DNA from: Chondrus crispus
Lineage: Eukaryota; Rhodophyta; Florideophyceae; Gigartinales; Gigartinaceae
Assembly (NCBI RefSeq): GCF_000350225.1
Contig: NW_005178942.1
Coordinates: 123,175 to 187,174, forward strand
Direction of reading: 5' to 3'
Length of the DNA stretch: 64,000 bases
The number at the start of each line of letters is the position of its first letter. Position 1 is the first letter of the stretch. Shown piece after piece: positions 61,591 through 64,000 of the stretch. Both the position numbers and the translations under genes were made by a program. Under the pieces are notes generated by a model. That model was given only the letters and a program-made list of their open reading frames with translations. It searched no databases and had not been told where the DNA came from.

Positions 61591-61860
61591 TTATTTCCGA
61601 CAACGCTTGGCCAAATTCCGCAGATGTGACAGAACATTCCCTTGGCATTCCTCCCAAGTCCCTTGGCATTCCCAAGTTGGTGCCTTGTTTGAAGGGCGAT
61701 CCGTGCTTGAACGGACAAGTTTCACCTTCATATTCGTAATGGGAATACTGTAATTGCTTTCCAGCAGAGTAGAGTGGCTGCAAGCCTGCGCTGGAGGACA
61801 GTATTGCGGTAGAAAATATGACTTTCTACATTTGCGGCACTTGTCCATGGCGACCTCCAC
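61591..61860 (-). CDS. Small Cys-rich ORF, doubtful
   Basis: 89 codons, MEVAMDKCRKCRKSYFLPQY, with C-x2-C and further Cys residues that could bind zinc, and a basic end (LRNLAKRCRK). No family recognised. It may be a remnant rather than a gene. Confidence 0.2.
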   Translation of the reverse strand: MEVAMDKCRKCRKSYFLPQYCPPAQACSHSTLLESNYSIPITNMKVKLVRSSTDRPSNKAPTWECQGTWEECQGNVLSHLRNLAKRCRK

Positions 61861-62494
61861 GACACGAGGTCATGTAGATGTTGATATCTTGCACGGTACA
61901 ACAGTAGACTACCGGGCCAAGCCCACACTTTAACGGGTGTGTAGTCCCGGGAAGGAGTACATACCTTTCTGCATCATGTTGCAGGACCACGGGAGGAGGG
62001 ATGGCAGCGCTCGGCACATAGGCCGTCGGGAGGCACATAAATCCTGATGATTGCTTCAATGCATTCAGTCCCTTACGTGCAATAGTGCAATGCTACATGA
62101 GGGACAGAGGTTTATCGAAGGACTTCATGGTACGTACAGTCTAAGCCCACCCGTGCGGCGAATGAGAAGAATGGTTAGAATTGTTTTATACAATCACTTT
62201 TATACTCGGCAAATACGGGCTACACCGCTAGCATGAAGGGGAAAATGGCTTGTGCCGGGGAAGAGGGGAGCGAAAAGTGGGGAGAGGGAGGAGAGAGAAT
62301 GGGACCCTAGCATCTACCTGACTGAAAAAAACGAAAGCGGCACGAAAAATGTCAAACCCAGTCAACGAGTTGTTGTGCATGTGTGTGTGTGTGAGCATGA
62401 GCGCAGGCGTGTGTGTAGATGTTCAATGCATGACGATGAGCGTCAACAATGACAGACGAATGAATGAATGGACGGACGCGTCCAAACGAGGCAC
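61861..62494. other. Intergenic region
   Basis: No gene supported. A short GT microsatellite lies at about 62377-62393. Confidence 0.5.
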
Positions 62495-64000
62495 TTAGGC
62501 AACGACAGAACCACTCGGAACAATACCAGCCAGGCGGTCGGCACCCGCATCGAGAGCAGACATAGACCAGCCAATGGAAGAGTAGACAGCCCTCAGCGGG
62601 GCGAGGAGAGCATGAGCCATGCTGCGTTCAACAGTGGTGGTGTAGGTGGTGGCAAGGAGGCCGTTGACAATGATATCTCCATGGACTGTCTGCGGGTTGT
62701 ACAAGCCACGGGCGATCTCGGTGCCCACTTGAGTGACACTGGAAGTGGTACCATCAGCAAGAGTAATGAAATCACCAGAGCGGACAGTCTTGGCAGCAGC
62801 GACGACACCGTTAACGTATAAGTAATGGCCCTTTGTAAGAGAAAGGGTATGGCCCGATTGGGTGGCGAGGGTGACAAAGCTGTACTTGATAGCAGCGGTC
62901 TTGTGCGTGAACATGAAGACGTCCGAGAAGTCATTAGGCCCAACCCTGACGCGATCGCCAAGCTGGACTTGGCTCATCATCTTAGTAGCGCCATTCTCCA
63001 ATTCGACGAGAGCGTTTGCCGGGAAGCAAACTGAGTCGTCATCGTCCTCACCTTCATCATCAAGTGAGGGGCTAGGGCTCAAATCAGACAAGTCGTCAGT
63101 TGCAGCCGGTTCCGATTCGCCAGGAACGCCATCGGCACCTCCGGTCAAAACATCGTCAATATCAGGCGACGGCGACTCCATCATGTCATCAGAATCTTCC
63201 ATGCCATCAGGCCCGTCTGAAGGCTGCGGCATGGGAATTTCGCCAGGGGGCGGTGTGACGACTGGCTCGCGGGCGGGGCGCGGGCTGCGTTCTGGACGCG
63301 GCCTCGGCCTGGTCGGGCGTGTCGTCGGGCGGGGGTTGGGGCGTGTAGGACCAGGACCAGGACCGGGCGGGCCCGGGCGCGGGACGACGGTGACCATGAC
63401 TAATTCATCGGTCTCGACGGGATCTTCAGTGGTGGTCATGACGCCATCGCCCGACTGATCCGGCGTAACGGGAGTGGGGACGGGATCGGGGCCGTCAACG
63501 ACGGGTCCATCGGTGATCATGGCACCGTCGGTGGCGGGATCCTCATCGGATCCGGTAGGGCCCGGGATGGGGGTGGGTGCGGCGGACGGGGAGGGATCGT
63601 CGGGGAAGACGTTTGATGGGGCGACCGAGGTGCCGGGCATGAGCGGCTCGAAGGTGGAGAGGCCGTCGTTGGGCTCCTCGGTGAAGCCGTCGGAGGTGTT
63701 GGGCTCGGACGACTCGGTGGGCGAGGCGGGCTGGCGCGCGACGGCGGCGGGGAGGGCATCGCCGGCCTCGACGCGGGCGAGCAGGAGCAGCTCGCGGCCG
63801 ACGGACAGGCGCATGCGACGCACGGCCTCGCGAAGCGAGGTGGCGGGGTGGGCATCCGGGGTGACGGGGCCCACGGCCGGGATCGCGCGCTGCAGCGGGG
63901 CGCGCGGGCCGGGCACGGCCAGCGCGAGAGCGGGGAGCAGGAGCACGAGCGGGAGAAGCTTCCTGGCGGCGAGGGGGGGCGGAAGCAGGAAGGGGGGGCG
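62495..64000 (-). CDS. Hedgehog-type Hint-domain protein, 5' end beyond the window
   Basis: The frame is open to the window edge without an ATG, so the start lies outside. The visible N-terminus (KLLPLVLLLPALALAVPG) looks like a signal peptide. A ~250-residue Pro/Asp/Thr/Ser-rich linker follows, with Arg-Pro repeats. The Hint domain occupies the last ~180 residues: VCFPANALVELENGATKMMS begins at the catalytic Cys, then FVTLATQSGHTLSLTKGHYL, AAKTVRSGDFITLADG and YNPQTVHGDIIVNGLLATTY. Hint domains catalyse self-cleavage through a thioester. A secreted, self-processing surface protein is likely. The N-terminal half has no recognisable partner domain; the C-terminal tail is short. Confidence 0.8.
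   Translation of the reverse strand, partial: RPPFLLPPPLAARKLLPLVLLLPALALAVPGPRAPLQRAIPAVGPVTPDAHPATSLREAVRRMRLSVGRELLLLARVEAGDALPAAVARQPASPTESSEPNTSDGFTEEPNDGLSTFEPLMPGTSVAPSNVFPDDPSPSAAPTPIPGPTGSDEDPATDGAMITDGPVVDGPDPVPTPVTPDQSGDGVMTTTEDPVETDELVMVTVVPRPGPPGPGPGPTRPNPRPTTRPTRPRPRPERSPRPAREPVVTPPPGEIPMPQPSDGPDGMEDSDDMMESPSPDIDDVLTGGADGVPGESEPAATDDLSDLSPSPSLDDEGEDDDDSVCFPANALVELENGATKMMSQVQLGDRVRVGPNDFSDVFMFTHKTAAIKYSFVTLATQSGHTLSLTKGHYLYVNGVVAAAKTVRSGDFITLADGTTSSVTQVGTEIARGLYNPQTVHGDIIVNGLLATTYTTTVERSMAHALLAPLRAVYSSIGWSMSALDAGADRLAGIVPSGSVVA

Noticed and set aside
1-64000. tRNA or rRNA genes
   Set aside because: No cloverleaf-like or conserved rRNA sequence was recognised by eye; a tRNAscan and Rfam run would settle this.

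Overview
This is eukaryotic nuclear DNA. It carries a putative plastid-targeted CSP41-type protein, a hedgehog-like Hint protein, a few short GT-AG introns in otherwise uninterrupted compact genes, and many DNA transposons plus a chromodomain Ty3/gypsy element. The best fit is a red alga of the Chondrus type. That assignment is an inference from gene content, not a database match.

Layout. Positions 1-4.5 kb hold two intact-looking transposase genes (PIF/Harbinger, pogo). Positions 4549-24606 look like one ~20-kb DNA transposon with 16-bp terminal inverted repeats starting CAC and a 2-bp target duplication (GT). It encodes a CACTA/Plavaka-like transposase, a ParB-fold protein whose frame runs into a 2-oxoglutarate/Fe(II) dioxygenase-like protein, a DPPY-type DNA methyltransferase and two unknown proteins. 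At its centre are ~0.5-kb inverted arms enclosing five 19-bp palindromes spaced exactly 65 bp, and a palindrome sits directly upstream of each divergent start codon. A 667-bp solo LTR has inserted in it. This is the strongest candidate for an undescribed system.

Positions 24.9-29.3 kb hold a Harbinger-type MITE, a broken Tc1 element, a GC-rich gene fragment and a Harbinger transposase. Positions 29.8-34.6 kb are host genes: a SixA/PGAM-like membrane phosphatase, an unknown membrane protein, a mitoribosomal mS38-like protein, a FYV7-like rRNA-processing protein and a RAB5IF-like membrane protein.

A 2107-bp block (32589-34695) is repeated at 56698-58804 with about ten mismatches. The 22 kb between the copies is almost all foreign: a decayed gypsy gag-pol holding a mariner, then a four-level nest (Tigger containing a Harbinger derivative, containing a piggyBac-like element, containing an 11-kb chromovirus with 670-bp LTRs), then a GC-rich virus-capsid-like ORF. 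Target duplications resolve each level of the nest. The chromovirus carries an 830-codon ORF on its antisense strand.

Positions 59.1-64 kb contain the CSP41-like gene, a pogo deletion derivative and a 5'-truncated Hint-domain protein.
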